Assembly: GCF_016082275.1 (NCBI RefSeq)
Contig: NZ_MOWM01000033.1
Location: 1 to 56,057 of the forward strand
Direction of reading: 5' to 3'
DNA: 56,057 bases
Source of the DNA: Variovorax sp. E3
GTDB lineage: Bacteria; Pseudomonadota; Gammaproteobacteria; Burkholderiales; Burkholderiaceae_C
The translations under genes were made by a program, and so were the position numbers. The notes beneath the pieces are model-generated. The model was not told the DNA's origin. It worked only from the letters and a program-made list of their open reading frames with translations, and did not search any database. This document shows, piece by piece, positions 9,498 to 18,272 of this stretch (its first letter is position 1; every line of letters begins with the position of its first letter).

Positions 9498-10340
9498 ATG
9501 CTGCGTTTCCTGTGGGCGCTGCCGCTGTTGATGGCGCTGGGCGCCTGCGCGCCATTTCACCGGCCGCTGGCGGCCGCGGACCGGGGCAAGGTCCAGGAGG
9601 TCGATGTTCGCGTGGTCGTCGCGCAGGAGAGCTTCATGTTCTCCGCGCAAGCGCCGGGCGTGAGCGCGGCCACCGGCGGCGGGCTGATCGGCGCGCTGAT
9701 CGACTCGTCGGTGCAGCAGTCGCGCCAGAAGGACATGAGCGCCGAGGTGCAGGCCATCGTCGGCCCGCTGCTCGACTACGACTACCGCGCCGAGGCCGCC
9801 CAGGCACTGGCGGCCGAGCTGGCCGAGCCGGCTTCGTTCCCGCTGAAGATCCGCTCGGCGCAACTGCTCGCCGCCATGCCGGTCAAGGCCGAGCACGAGG
9901 CCCGCATCGCCGCCACCAAAAACGGCCCCGCCTACATGGTGCTGTGGCTGCAGTACGCGCTGGAGCCGGGGCTCGGCGCATTCACCACGCGCACCTCGGC
10001 CCTGCTCTGGCAGGACGGCAAGCGCGAGCCCAGCTACCGCGCCGCCGCCATCTTCCAGACGCCGGTGGGCGGCACGGCGCGCGCCACCGTCATCCGCCGC
10101 CTCACCGCCGACGACGGGCAGGTGCTGCGCGGCGTGATGCGCGACTCCATGAAGCAGACCCTGCACGTGGTGGCGATGGACATCGCCGGCGCGCGCTCGG
10201 GCGCGGTGAAGACCGTGCGCTTCAACGTCAACGGCTCGTGGGTCACGGTGGCCGGCCCGGGCTTCGACGAGCAGCCGGGCCGCGTGCTGTTCCGCGACCA
10301 GGACGGCGCCCTCTATTCGGTCAGGAGCGCCGCCCCATGA
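9498..10340 (+). CDS. uncharacterised lipoprotein
   Basis: A 280-residue protein starting with a lipoprotein signal: [17 protein letters not shown], in which LGAC is a lipobox and the Cys would be lipidated. The start at 9498 is preferred over the in-frame ATG at 9471 because GGGGGAGG precedes it at good spacing and it gives a proper signal peptide. The mature part contains a Gly-rich stretch ([16 protein letters not shown]) and otherwise mixed alpha/beta sequence. I recognise no domain. It is the first of four genes that overlap one another by 1-4 bp, so it is translated together with the next protein and ultimately with an AbiEii-like nucleotidyltransferase. Confidence 0.8.
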   Translation: MLRFLWALPLLMALGACAPFHRPLAAADRGKVQEVDVRVVVAQESFMFSAQAPGVSAATGGGLIGALIDSSVQQSRQKDMSAEVQAIVGPLLDYDYRAEAAQALAAELAEPASFPLKIRSAQLLAAMPVKAEHEARIAATKNGPAYMVLWLQYALEPGLGAFTTRTSALLWQDGKREPSYRAAAIFQTPVGGTARATVIRRLTADDGQVLRGVMRDSMKQTLHVVAMDIAGARSGAVKTVRFNVNGSWVTVAGPGFDEQPGRVLFRDQDGALYSVRSAAP

Positions 10341-11023
10341 CGTCACGCCGCGCTTGGAGGGCTCTGGTCCTTTGCGCTCTTCCCGTGCTCGGCGCCATGC
10401 CGGGCCTGTCGCACGCGCTCACCGAGACCGAGCCGCTGAGCATGGTCTTCGAGCCCGCGCCCGAAGCCGCCGAGCGGCCCAACAGCGCGCCGGCCGTGCA
10501 GCCGCTGCGCGTGGCCAGCGGCTGCACGCTGTACCTGCCGAAGATCGACGACGCGCGCCTGTACAAGGCCAGCGTGGGCAACCTGACCGTGATGATGCCG
10601 ACGCTGCACGCCACGCCGGTGTCGGTGCAGTCCATCCAGGGCGGTGACGCCGGCGCGTGGACGCGCGACGCGCTGCGCTCTGCGAGCCGCTACGGTTTTC
10701 AGGTGGCGACCGCCGCGCCGCCGTCGCCCGCCGCCGCGCGCCAGGTCACGGCCGACGTGGCGCTGCGCCTCGCGCATGCGTGGTCGACGGGGCTGAACCT
10801 CGTCTCGCACGTCGTGCTGCAGACCACCTACCGCCTGCCCGGCGCCGAGCCCGTCGTGCGCCAGTACCACGGCATGGGCACGCGCACCAACTGGGCCAAC
10901 GGCAACGGCGAATACATGTCGGTGCTGAACCTCGGCATCGAGGAAGCCGTGCGCGGCATGGCCACCGATGCGGCGGCCGTGTGCGACGGCAAGTCCTTGC
11001 CCGCGCGGGTGGCTGCGCCATGA
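10337..11023 (+). CDS. hypothetical exported protein, second gene of the AbiEii-like operon
   Basis: A 228-residue protein with a Sec-type signal peptide ([20 protein letters not shown], cleavage probably near GLSHA). Its ATG overlaps the stop of the lipoprotein gene (ATGA), and its own stop overlaps the next start in the same way, so translation is coupled. The mature sequence includes a [10 protein letters not shown] and a CDGKSLP segment; the two cysteines could pair in the periplasm. No domain is recognised. Its coupling suggests it works with the lipoprotein at the envelope, but nothing in the sequence says how. Confidence 0.75.
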   Translation: MTSRRAWRALVLCALPVLGAMPGLSHALTETEPLSMVFEPAPEAAERPNSAPAVQPLRVASGCTLYLPKIDDARLYKASVGNLTVMMPTLHATPVSVQSIQGGDAGAWTRDALRSASRYGFQVATAAPPSPAAARQVTADVALRLAHAWSTGLNLVSHVVLQTTYRLPGAEPVVRQYHGMGTRTNWANGNGEYMSVLNLGIEEAVRGMATDAAAVCDGKSLPARVAAP

Positions 11024-11613
11024 CAACGATGACGAAAAGCATGCTCGAACTTCACCTGACCTGCGGCGCACTGCATGCCTCGCAGATTCCTTTTTTCGTT
11101 TCGGTGTGCGAGCAGGTCGGGCTCAAGCCGCTGCTGATCGACCTGCCCCACGGCGAACAGAAGCAGCAGCCCATGGCCACCGCGTGGTTGCGCGGCGACC
11201 TGGCCTATGTCAAGGCCGAGGCCATGGCGCTCGCGCAGTGGCTGGCGCGCGCGGGCATGGCCGTGCTGCGCGTGAAGGTCGAGGCGCCGCTGCAGGGCCA
11301 CGAAAGCCTGAGCCGGCCCGACGAGTATTTCGAATGGCACGGCAAGCTGCGGCTGCACGACGCTTCGGCGCTGCAGCACCTGTGCGAGACGCACGGCGCG
11401 CGGCTGTCGCGCAACAGCCTGAAGGGCGAGACCGACATGCGCTTCGTCACACTGCGCAGCCGCGACCCGCTGGCGGTGTTCAGGTCGCGCGTGTCGGCGC
11501 TGGCCGAGCAGTTGGAGCGAGACGGCTGGCCGCTGCTCAAGCAGGACGCCGAGATCTGCCTGCACGACAGTCGCGAATCGCTGGACGACGGCTGGCTCGG
11601 ACACGCCGCGTGA
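11020..11613 (+). CDS. conserved hypothetical cytosolic protein coupled to AbiEii-like NTase
   Basis: A 197-residue protein without signal peptide or membrane segment, overlapping the preceding stop and the following start (ATGA and TGATG). Notable segments are LELHLTCG near the start, IDLPHGEQKQQPMATAW, VLRVKVEAPLQG, YFEWHGKLRL and RFVTLRSRDP. The evenly spaced His/Glu/Arg-rich blocks look like a conserved ligand- or nucleotide-handling domain, but I cannot name it. Position immediately before an AbiEii-family nucleotidyltransferase, where an AbiEi-type winged-helix antitoxin would normally stand, is the main clue. The sequence shows no AbiEi HTH. Confidence 0.75.
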   Translation: MTTMTKSMLELHLTCGALHASQIPFFVSVCEQVGLKPLLIDLPHGEQKQQPMATAWLRGDLAYVKAEAMALAQWLARAGMAVLRVKVEAPLQGHESLSRPDEYFEWHGKLRLHDASALQHLCETHGARLSRNSLKGETDMRFVTLRSRDPLAVFRSRVSALAEQLERDGWPLLKQDAEICLHDSRESLDDGWLGHAA

Positions 11614-12623
11614 TGCAGCGCGTCACGCAGGCGGCCGTCGAAGAGGAGGCCCGGCGCAGCGGCCTCTCGGCCGAGCAGGTGCGCGAGCTGACGCTGATGG
11701 AGGCCTTCATGCGCCGCGCCGCATGGGTCGGCGGCCCGTTCATGCTCAAGGGCAGCCTCGTCACGCGGCAGTACCTGCGCGACACCGACCGCTCGGTGGA
11801 GCGGCTGTCGTGCGACATCGACTGGGTATGCACCGAGCCCTTCGACCGCGAACGCAGCGCCCGGCAACTCGATGCCTGGGCGCAGGCCGTGACCACGGTG
11901 TACATGGACGACGGCGTGCACTTTCGTCCGTTCGCCGAGAACGCGTTCTGGCGAATGATCGACTACGCGATGGACGACGACTTCCCCACCGTCAACACCG
12001 ACATCGACGCCTGCATTCTCGAAAGCGATGCGCAGACACCGCTGCACCGCATGCAGGTGGACGTGAGCTTCAACCTCGTGCTCGATCCGCCGGCCGTGCC
12101 GCTGCACTACAAGCCGTGCATCGGCGAGGCCTTTGCCCTGCCCAGCACCTGTGCGCTCGAGCTGCAGATCGCGTGGAAGCTGCACCAGTGCCTGGTGCGC
12201 CCGCGCTTCAAGGACCTGCTCGACCTGACGTGGCTGGTGCCGCACAACACCATCGATGCCGAGGCGATCGGCCGCGCGCTGCGTGCCGAATGCGCCGCCG
12301 ACAAGAAGGCGAACATCGGGTGGCTGCGCTATCTGCTGAACGGCGATATGGCCAGGCACCCCATGTTTCCGGGGCAGAGCGCGGCGATGACGATGGCCCA
12401 GGCCTGGGACTGCTGGCGCCACGAGCGAGCGCCCGGCAAGGTGGGGTATTGGCAGATCGTGACGAGCATTGGCGAGCCCGCCAGCGCCTGCGTGTCGCGC
12501 GCCGAAGCGCTGCCCGAGCGGCTCGAAGACTTTCTTGCGCAGCTCCACGAGGCCGTCCACGACCTTGTTTCGGCGCTGCAGCCCGCCGCGCCGCCTTCCG
12601 GTTTCAAAGCCTGGTTCCGCTGA
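11613..12623 (+). CDS. AbiEii/AbiGii-like nucleotidyltransferase
   Basis: A 336-residue protein of the AbiEii (DUF1814) type nucleotidyltransferase fold. Seen: FMLKGSLVTRQYL at about residues 43-55 (the usual LKGGT motif with Ser for the second Gly), then SCDIDWV with the metal-binding Asp68 and Asp70, and a later ELQIAWKLHQ...RFKDLLDL block that matches the family's distal Lys/Arg-Asp motif. Known AbiEii proteins are toxins that add nucleotides to tRNA; whether this one does so is inference. It ends a four-gene coupled operon and converges with a LysR gene, overlapping it by 20 bp. Confidence 0.82.
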   Translation: MQRVTQAAVEEEARRSGLSAEQVRELTLMEAFMRRAAWVGGPFMLKGSLVTRQYLRDTDRSVERLSCDIDWVCTEPFDRERSARQLDAWAQAVTTVYMDDGVHFRPFAENAFWRMIDYAMDDDFPTVNTDIDACILESDAQTPLHRMQVDVSFNLVLDPPAVPLHYKPCIGEAFALPSTCALELQIAWKLHQCLVRPRFKDLLDLTWLVPHNTIDAEAIGRALRAECAADKKANIGWLRYLLNGDMARHPMFPGQSAAMTMAQAWDCWRHERAPGKVGYWQIVTSIGEPASACVSRAEALPERLEDFLAQLHEAVHDLVSALQPAAPPSGFKAWFR

Positions 12624-13494
12624 ACTCCATCTTCATCCACTCGATGAACGCCCGCGTGCGCGCCGGCAGCAAGCGCGCGTTCGGGTAGATCACGTTCACC
12701 GGCCGGGGCTCGGGCTCGTAGTCTTCCAGCACCAGCTTCAGCCGCCCCTGCGCCACGTGCGGCATCACCTGGTAGGAGAAGAAGCTGCCGAAGCCCATGC
12801 CCGCCGCGCAGGCCTCGATGGCGGGCGCGATGTGGTTGAACTCCAGCCGGTTGTCCAGCGTCACGCCCACGCTCTTGCCGCCTTCGCGAAACAGCCATTG
12901 CGCCGGCGCGTCGACCCGCCCGCGCACGCAGGGCGCGCCGTGCAGGTCGCGCGGATGCACCGGCGTGCCGTGCACGGCCAGGTAGCCGGGGCTGGCCACC
13001 ACCACGCGGCGGATGGTGCCCAGCTTCTGCGCCACCAGCGACGAATCTTCGAGCGGGCTGATGCGGATGCCCACGTCGATGCCTTCTTCGAGCAGGCTCA
13101 CCGGCCGGTCGTACAGCCGCACGCTGCAGCGCACCTTGGCGTGGCGCTGCATGAAACGCACGATGGCCGGCGCCACGTACATGTGGCCGAAGAGCACGGG
13201 CGCGGTGATGGTGAGCTGCCCGGCCGGCTCGCGCGCCTCGGCCTTCAGCGCGAGGTCGGCGGCGTCGGCCGCGAGCAGCACCTCGCGCGCGCTCGGCAGG
13301 TAGTGGCGGCCCTCTTCCGTGAGCGAGACGCGGCGCGTGGTGCGGTGGAACAGGCGCACGCCCAGGTGCGCCTCCAGCGACGCGAGCGAGCGCACCACCG
13401 CGGGCAGCGAGGTGCCGAGCGCCTCGGCGGCGCGGGTCAGGCTGCCCTGGTCGGCAATCTGCACGAAGGTCTGCATGGCCTTGAAACGATCCAT
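12604..13494 (-). CDS. LysR-family transcriptional regulator
   Basis: A 296-residue LysR-type regulator of the CrgA/DsdC-like branch. MDRFKAMQTFVQIADQGSLT and the following AAEALGTSLPAVVRSLASLE give the N-terminal HTH; LFHRTTRRVSLTEEG is the usual end of that domain. It is divergent from a glutathione S-transferase gene 114 bp away, so it probably regulates that gene and the flavin-fold gene coupled to it. Its 3' end overlaps the AbiEii-like gene on the opposite strand by 20 bp. Confidence 0.92.
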   Translation of the reverse strand: MDRFKAMQTFVQIADQGSLTRAAEALGTSLPAVVRSLASLEAHLGVRLFHRTTRRVSLTEEGRHYLPSAREVLLAADAADLALKAEAREPAGQLTITAPVLFGHMYVAPAIVRFMQRHAKVRCSVRLYDRPVSLLEEGIDVGIRISPLEDSSLVAQKLGTIRRVVVASPGYLAVHGTPVHPRDLHGAPCVRGRVDAPAQWLFREGGKSVGVTLDNRLEFNHIAPAIEACAAGMGFGSFFSYQVMPHVAQGRLKLVLEDYEPEPRPVNVIYPNARLLPARTRAFIEWMKMEFSGTRL

Positions 13495-13608
13495 GGGTCG
13501 ATTAAACCGGAAAACGCAGCAGTCAAATACAGAAACGGCTATTCATTCATTCGGCGCAAGAGAGAACAATTCGTACGAAGCCCTCGAACTCCTTGAAAGA
13601 ACCCCGCC

Positions 13609-14265
13609 ATGAACGCCATCGCCACCCGCCCCGCGCAACCCATCAAGCTCTACGGCGCCGCCGTCTCGGGCCACGTGCACCGCGTGCGCCTGTTCCTCAC
13701 GATGCTCGGCCTGCCGTTCGAGAACATCGAGGTCAACCTGGGCCAGCGCGAGCACCGCACGCCCGAGTTCCTGGCGCGCAACCCCTTCGGCCAGGTGCCC
13801 GTGATCGAGGACGGCGAGCTGACGCTGGCCGATTCCAACGCCATCCTGGTCTACCTCAACGAGCGCTATGCCGCCGACCCCGCCCGCTGGATGCCGCGCG
13901 ACGCGGTGGGCGCGGCGCGCGTGCAGCGCTGGTTCTCGGTGGCCGCCGGCCCGCTGGCCTACGGCCCGGCCGCGGCACGCATCCTGGCGCTGTTCGGCCT
14001 GTCGGACGACCCGTCGGAAACGGTGAAGCGCTCGCACGCGCTGCTGTCGGTGATGGAGACGCACCTGCGGCAGCAGCCCTTCCTTGCGGGCCCGGAGGCC
14101 ACGCTGGCCGACATCGCCAACTACGCCTACGTGGCGCACGCGCCCGAAGGCAGCGTGTCGCTCGACGGCTATCCGCGCCTGCGCGAATGGCTCGCGCGCG
14201 TGGAAGCCTTGCCCGGCTTCGTGCCGATGGTGCGCACGCCGGTCGGGCTCGCGGCGGTCGCATGA
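13609..14265 (+). CDS. glutathione S-transferase family protein
   Basis: A 218-residue cytosolic GST. The N-terminal thioredoxin-like domain shows IKLYGAAVSGHVHRVRLFLTM (Ser in the first-helix region that binds glutathione thiol) and the conserved NPFGQVPVIEDGELTLADSNAI block, including the cis-Pro and the Asp/Ser glutathione-binding pair. The all-helical C-terminal domain contains the usual ATLADIANYAYV motif. It conjugates glutathione to an unidentified substrate. Its stop overlaps the start of the next gene (ATGA), so the two are coupled and probably controlled by the divergent LysR. Confidence 0.93.
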   Translation: MNAIATRPAQPIKLYGAAVSGHVHRVRLFLTMLGLPFENIEVNLGQREHRTPEFLARNPFGQVPVIEDGELTLADSNAILVYLNERYAADPARWMPRDAVGAARVQRWFSVAAGPLAYGPAAARILALFGLSDDPSETVKRSHALLSVMETHLRQQPFLAGPEATLADIANYAYVAHAPEGSVSLDGYPRLREWLARVEALPGFVPMVRTPVGLAAVA

Positions 14266-15251
14266 TCGCCGCGCCGTTCCATGCCGGCGAGCGCGCGCTG
14301 CAGACGCTCGTGGGCTCGCGCGAGCAGATGGACGTGGCCGGCCCGCGCGTGATTCGCGACTACATGCCCGACCAGCACCGCGAGTTCTTCTCGCTGCTGC
14401 CTTTCCTCGTGGTCGGCAGCCTCGACGCCGAACTGCAGCCCTGGGCCAGCATGCTTGCCGCGCCGTCGGGCTTCCTGCATTCGCCCGACGCCACGCACCT
14501 GCGCGTCGACGCGCTGCCGACGGCGGGCGACCCGCTCGCGGGCCAGCTGAAGCCGGGCGCCACGCTGGGCCTGCTCGGCATCCAGCCGCACACGCGGCGG
14601 CGCAACCGCATGAACGGCGTCGTCGAATCGCTCGACGCGGCGGGCTTCATGGTCCAGGTGCAGCAGAGCTTCGGCAACTGCCCGCGCTACATCCAGGCGC
14701 GCGAGCCGGTGTTCACGCCGCCGCGCGCCGACGCGGCGCCGGTGCAGTGGCTGGGCAAGCTCGACCTGGCGGCGCACCGTCTCATCGGCAGCGCCGACAC
14801 GCTGTTCATCGCCACCGCGTACCCGAACGAAGTGGCGGTGGGCGACGAGGCCGACGCCAGCTCGCACGGCGTCGACGTGTCGCACCGGGGCGGCCGGCCG
14901 GGCTTCGTGCGCATCGACGGCGACGACGTGCTGACGGTGCCCGACTTCAACGGCAACCGCTTCTTCAACACGCTCGGCAACCTCGCGGCGCATCCGCGCG
15001 CGGGGCTGCTGTTCGTCGACTTCGACAGCGGCGAGATGCTGCACGTGGCGGTCACGGCCGAGATCGTGTGGGACGGGCCCGAGGTGGCCGCGTTCGAAGG
15101 CGCGGAACGGCTGATGCGCTTTCACGTGACGCACGCGTTGCGCCGGCCCGGTGCGCTGCCGCTGCGCTGGGGCGACGCGGAACTGTCGCCGCACCTGGCG
15201 CGCACCGGTCAATGGAACACCGGCATGCGCGCCGCGACCGACGGCCGGTAG
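14262..15251 (+). CDS. pyridoxamine 5'-phosphate oxidase-fold flavin protein
   Basis: A 329-residue protein of the split-barrel FMN-binding class. Diagnostic segments are MPDQHREFFSLLPFLVVGSLD and ASMLAAPSGFLHSPD near the N-terminus, and SSHGVDVSHRGGRPGFVRIDG and GNRFFNTLGNLAAHPRAGLLFVD in the second half. The second barrel is the one usually annotated as PPOX. Family members handle oxidised or xenobiotic substrates with a flavin; the reaction here is unknown. It is translationally coupled to the GST, suggesting a joint detoxification role. Its 3' end overlaps the convergent P450 gene by 43 bp. Confidence 0.85.
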   Translation: MIAAPFHAGERALQTLVGSREQMDVAGPRVIRDYMPDQHREFFSLLPFLVVGSLDAELQPWASMLAAPSGFLHSPDATHLRVDALPTAGDPLAGQLKPGATLGLLGIQPHTRRRNRMNGVVESLDAAGFMVQVQQSFGNCPRYIQAREPVFTPPRADAAPVQWLGKLDLAAHRLIGSADTLFIATAYPNEVAVGDEADASSHGVDVSHRGGRPGFVRIDGDDVLTVPDFNGNRFFNTLGNLAAHPRAGLLFVDFDSGEMLHVAVTAEIVWDGPEVAAFEGAERLMRFHVTHALRRPGALPLRWGDAELSPHLARTGQWNTGMRAATDGR

Positions 15252-16381
15252 TGCCAGCCGCGTTGCCTCTGCGCGTCGAGATCGGGCGCGCGGCCGAGCA
15301 GCGCGTCCAGGCTTGCCGCCGCGAGCGTGCAGGCCAATGCCTGGCCCGGACAGGCGTGCATGCCGTGACCGAAGCCGAGCATGCGGCGGCGCGCACGCAC
15401 GAGCGTGAAGCGGTCGGGGTCGGGGTTGAACCACGGGTCGCGGTTGGCCGAAGCCAGCAGCACCAGCACCGCGTCGCCGGCCGCGAGCGCGGTGCCCGCG
15501 ACGGTGATCGGCTGCGCCACGAAGCGCCGCGTGCTGTGCACCGACGGGTCGTGCCGCGCCGTCTCTTCGACGATCGCTTGCAGCCCGTCGCGCGTGCGGG
15601 CCGCCGTGCGCAGCGGGGGCTCGCGCATCACGGCGATGAGGCTGTTGCCGAGCAGGCCGGCCGTGGCGTCGCAGGTCTGCGAGAGCAGGCCGACAAGGTT
15701 GGCCAGCAGCGAACGCGACGGGGCGGCGCTTTCGGCCAGCACGCCCGCGAGCAGCGTGCCTTCGCGTGGTGGCGCATCGGCGACGAGGGCTTCGAAGCGC
15801 GTCATCAGTTCGCCGGCCGCGGCGCTGGCCCCTTGCAGCTGTTCCTGCGTCGACAGCGGCGACAGGCAGGCCACGAAATCGCGTGTCCACCGGTCGACCT
15901 GCGGCAGCGCCTCGTCGGCAAAGCCCAGCAGGTGCGCGACCGAACGCACCGGCATCGAGAACAGCGTGTCCGACAGCGCCTGCTGCGCCGGCACGCGCAG
16001 GGCCACTTGCAGCGCTGCGTCGCGCACCGCGTTCAGGTCGAGCCCGGCCAGTGCCCGTTGCAGCGCGGGCCGATGCGCTTCATGCGCCGCACCGTCGTTC
16101 ATGCGCACCAGGTGGCCGAACACTTCGCCGGCCGGGCTGCCCACGATGGCGCGCGGAACAGGTTCGGCGACTGGCCGCACACGCAGCGCGGCGTGCGCCT
16201 GCAACACCTGTTCGACCACCTCGGCGCGGCTGGCCACCCAGAGGCGCAGCGTTTCGTTCCACGCCAGCGGAGGGCCGTCACGCAGGCTTGCGTAGTAGGG
16301 GTAGGGATCGGCATGCGTCACGGCCGCGACCGGGTCGACGGGCGGCATGCCGGAGGAAGTGGGGCTGTTGTCGTGGTCCAT
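15209..16381 (-). CDS. cytochrome P450
   Basis: A 390-residue bacterial class I-type P450. The heme ligand is Cys344 in FGHGMHACPGQALA; the K-helix ExxR is EETAR; HSTRR and PDPDRF fit the meander. The I-helix reads SQTCDATAGLLGNSL: the acidic residue is kept as Asp, but the usual oxygen-activating Thr is replaced by Ala. Ferredoxin and reductase partners are not adjacent. Start chosen at ATG 16381 (MDHDNSP); an in-frame upstream ATG at 16414 has no better signal. It is divergent from an ArsR-like regulator 82 bp away. Substrate unknown. Confidence 0.92.
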   Translation of the reverse strand: MDHDNSPTSSGMPPVDPVAAVTHADPYPYYASLRDGPPLAWNETLRLWVASRAEVVEQVLQAHAALRVRPVAEPVPRAIVGSPAGEVFGHLVRMNDGAAHEAHRPALQRALAGLDLNAVRDAALQVALRVPAQQALSDTLFSMPVRSVAHLLGFADEALPQVDRWTRDFVACLSPLSTQEQLQGASAAAGELMTRFEALVADAPPREGTLLAGVLAESAAPSRSLLANLVGLLSQTCDATAGLLGNSLIAVMREPPLRTAARTRDGLQAIVEETARHDPSVHSTRRFVAQPITVAGTALAAGDAVLVLLASANRDPWFNPDPDRFTLVRARRRMLGFGHGMHACPGQALACTLAAASLDALLGRAPDLDAQRQRGWHYRPSVAARMPVFH

Positions 16382-16463
16382 GGCCGCAGTGTGCGATCGA
16401 AGCCGCCGCCACACTTCGCCCGTGAGCGAAGTGTCGGATGCGGCGGCGTCTTACGATGGGCGC

Positions 16464-17155
16464 ATGGACACCCTTTCCGCCACCGCCGATTTCCAGCTGG
16501 CCCGCCTGGCCGGCGCCATTGCCGAGCCCGCGCGCGCCCGCATGCTGGGCTGCCTGATGGACGGCCACGCCCGCACCGCCACCGAACTGGCCACCGTGGC
16601 CGAGGTCGCGGCCTCGACCGCGAGCGCGCACCTCGCGCGCCTGAAGGAAGAGCGGCTGGTCGAGCTGCTGGTGCAGGGCAAGCACCGCTACTTCCGCCTG
16701 GCCAGCGACGACGTGGCGGCCGCGCTCGAAAGCCTGATGGTGGTGGCGGGCACGCCGCGCGCCACCGAGTTCAAGCCCAACACGCCGAGCCGCCTGCGCA
16801 GCGCGCGCACCTGCTACGACCACATGGCGGGCACGGCCGGCGTCGCGCTGCACGACCGCTTGCATGCGCAGGGCTGGCTCAGCGGCTTGCACAGCGGTTC
16901 TTACGAGCTCACGCCCGAGGCGCGATCGCGCTGGAGAGCCTGGGTGTGGAGGTCGACGCGGTGCGCCGCTCGCGCCGGCGCTTCGCCTGCGCCTGCCTCG
17001 ACTGGAGCGAGCGCCGGCCGCACCTGGGCGGCGCGCTGGGCGCCGCGTGGCTCCAGTTGTCGCTGCGGCGGGGCTGGGTGCGCCAGGAGCTGGACGGCCG
17101 CGCGCTCACGCTCACGCCGAAGGCGCAGCGCGAAATGCCGGAGCTGTTCGCCTGA
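16464..17155 (+). CDS. ArsR-family HTH regulator, frameshifted as sequenced
   Basis: Winged-helix ArsR/SmtB-type regulator. The DNA-binding part is residues 15-75 (LAGAIAEPARARMLGCLMDG, then ATELATVAEVAASTASAHLA as the recognition helices). I see no metal-binding CxC pair. The C-terminal half, with CACLDWSERRPHLGGALGAA and a stop at 17155, lies one frame away. The break is at about 16919-16921, where one G added after CCCGAG restores ELTPEGAIALESL. Restored length is 230 residues, typical of the long ArsR proteins that sit beside oxidoreductases. It is divergent from the P450 and may control it. Confidence 0.85.
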
Positions 17156-18166
17156 TCAGGCCTTCAGCTTGAGCAGGTAGATCAGCGGCCCGGCCATGGC
17201 CGTGTCGAGCTCGAGGAAGCTCTCGAAGTCTTTGCCCGCCATCCAGTACGGGTCCCAGTTGTTGCGCTTGATGGTCTTCACCCACAGGTCGTGCGTGGTC
17301 GCGCGGCGCACCGCGTCGAGCAGCACGGTCTTGCGGTAGGGCGGCACCTTCTTGCCGGTCATCACGCCGCGCCAGTTGGCCAGGTCGGCGTCCACGCCTT
17401 GTTCGCGCACCGAGACAATGCCCTGGAACGGCTGCTTCGACGACACGCCGATGGCACGCAGCCTGCCGCTGGCGATGCTCTCGCTGAATTCGCTGAAGCC
17501 CGAGATGCCGGCCGCGGCCTTGCCGCCTTCGAGCGCCTCGACCACCTGCGCGCCGCCCGGGTGCGCCTGGTAGACCAGCGAGGACGAGGCCCCCGCCACG
17601 CGCGCCAGCATGCCGGCGTACATGTGGTCCACGCCGCCGGCCGAGCCGCCCGCGATGACGGTGCTGGCCGCATCGGCGCGCAGTTGCGCGATCAGGTCTT
17701 TCGGGGTCTTGATGGGGGAGTCGGCCTTGACCACCACCACTTCGTAGTCGCTGGTGAGGCGCGCCACCGGCGACACATGGGCCATGGTCACGCTGGGCTT
17801 CTGCAGTGCCACGGCGCCGACCATGACCATGCCGCTGACCAGCAGCGACTCGGGGTCGGCATCGTATTTCTCGACGTACTTGGCCAGGCCGATGGTGCCG
17901 CCCTTGCCGCCGATGTTCTCGTAGACCACGTTGCCCACCGCGCCCGAGGCCAGCAGCGCGGCGCCCAGCGCGCGCCCGGTCTGGTCCCAGCCGCCGCCTT
18001 CGTTCGCGGGAATGACGATGCGCAGCTTGCTGCTCACCGGCGCGTCGGCGGCCCCGGCGATGCCGGGCCACAACGCGGCGCCCCCTCCGCCTGCAGCTGC
18101 GGCCGATGCCGCGATCCATGCCGAGAAATGGCGGCGCGAGAGACTAACGGAAGGCGACTGGGGCAT
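17156..18166 (-). CDS. Bug/TctC-family tripartite tricarboxylate transporter binding protein
   Basis: A 336-residue periplasmic binding protein of the Bug/TctC family, which captures carboxylates or amides. The N-terminus is a twin-arginine-like signal (SLSRRHFSAWIAASAAAAG) with cleavage near IAGAADA. Mature hallmarks are LRIVIPANEGGGWDQTGRAL and YENIGGKGGTIGLAKY, the two loops that grip the ligand carboxylate through water. No TctA/TctB membrane genes are nearby, as is usual for orphan Bug proteins in Burkholderiales. Start at 18166 avoids an unlikely longer leader. Its stop abuts the convergent ArsR stop. Confidence 0.92.
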   Translation of the reverse strand: MPQSPSVSLSRRHFSAWIAASAAAAGGGGAALWPGIAGAADAPVSSKLRIVIPANEGGGWDQTGRALGAALLASGAVGNVVYENIGGKGGTIGLAKYVEKYDADPESLLVSGMVMVGAVALQKPSVTMAHVSPVARLTSDYEVVVVKADSPIKTPKDLIAQLRADAASTVIAGGSAGGVDHMYAGMLARVAGASSSLVYQAHPGGAQVVEALEGGKAAAGISGFSEFSESIASGRLRAIGVSSKQPFQGIVSVREQGVDADLANWRGVMTGKKVPPYRKTVLLDAVRRATTHDLWVKTIKRNNWDPYWMAGKDFESFLELDTAMAGPLIYLLKLKA

Positions 18167-18272
18167 CTTGTTTCCGGTTTTCTGTGGGGAAACCGAATGA
18201 TGTCCGCGAAACATGCCGATCCCGCCCGTGCGCGGGCAGGGACAAACCCGGATGGACGCCCGGCGCCCTTGC

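Noticed and set aside
14084..17155. 1023-residue plus-strand open frame
   Set aside because: It spans three real genes in wrong frames (GST, flavin protein, antisense P450); only its last 80 residues are real, as the C-terminus of the frameshifted ArsR protein.
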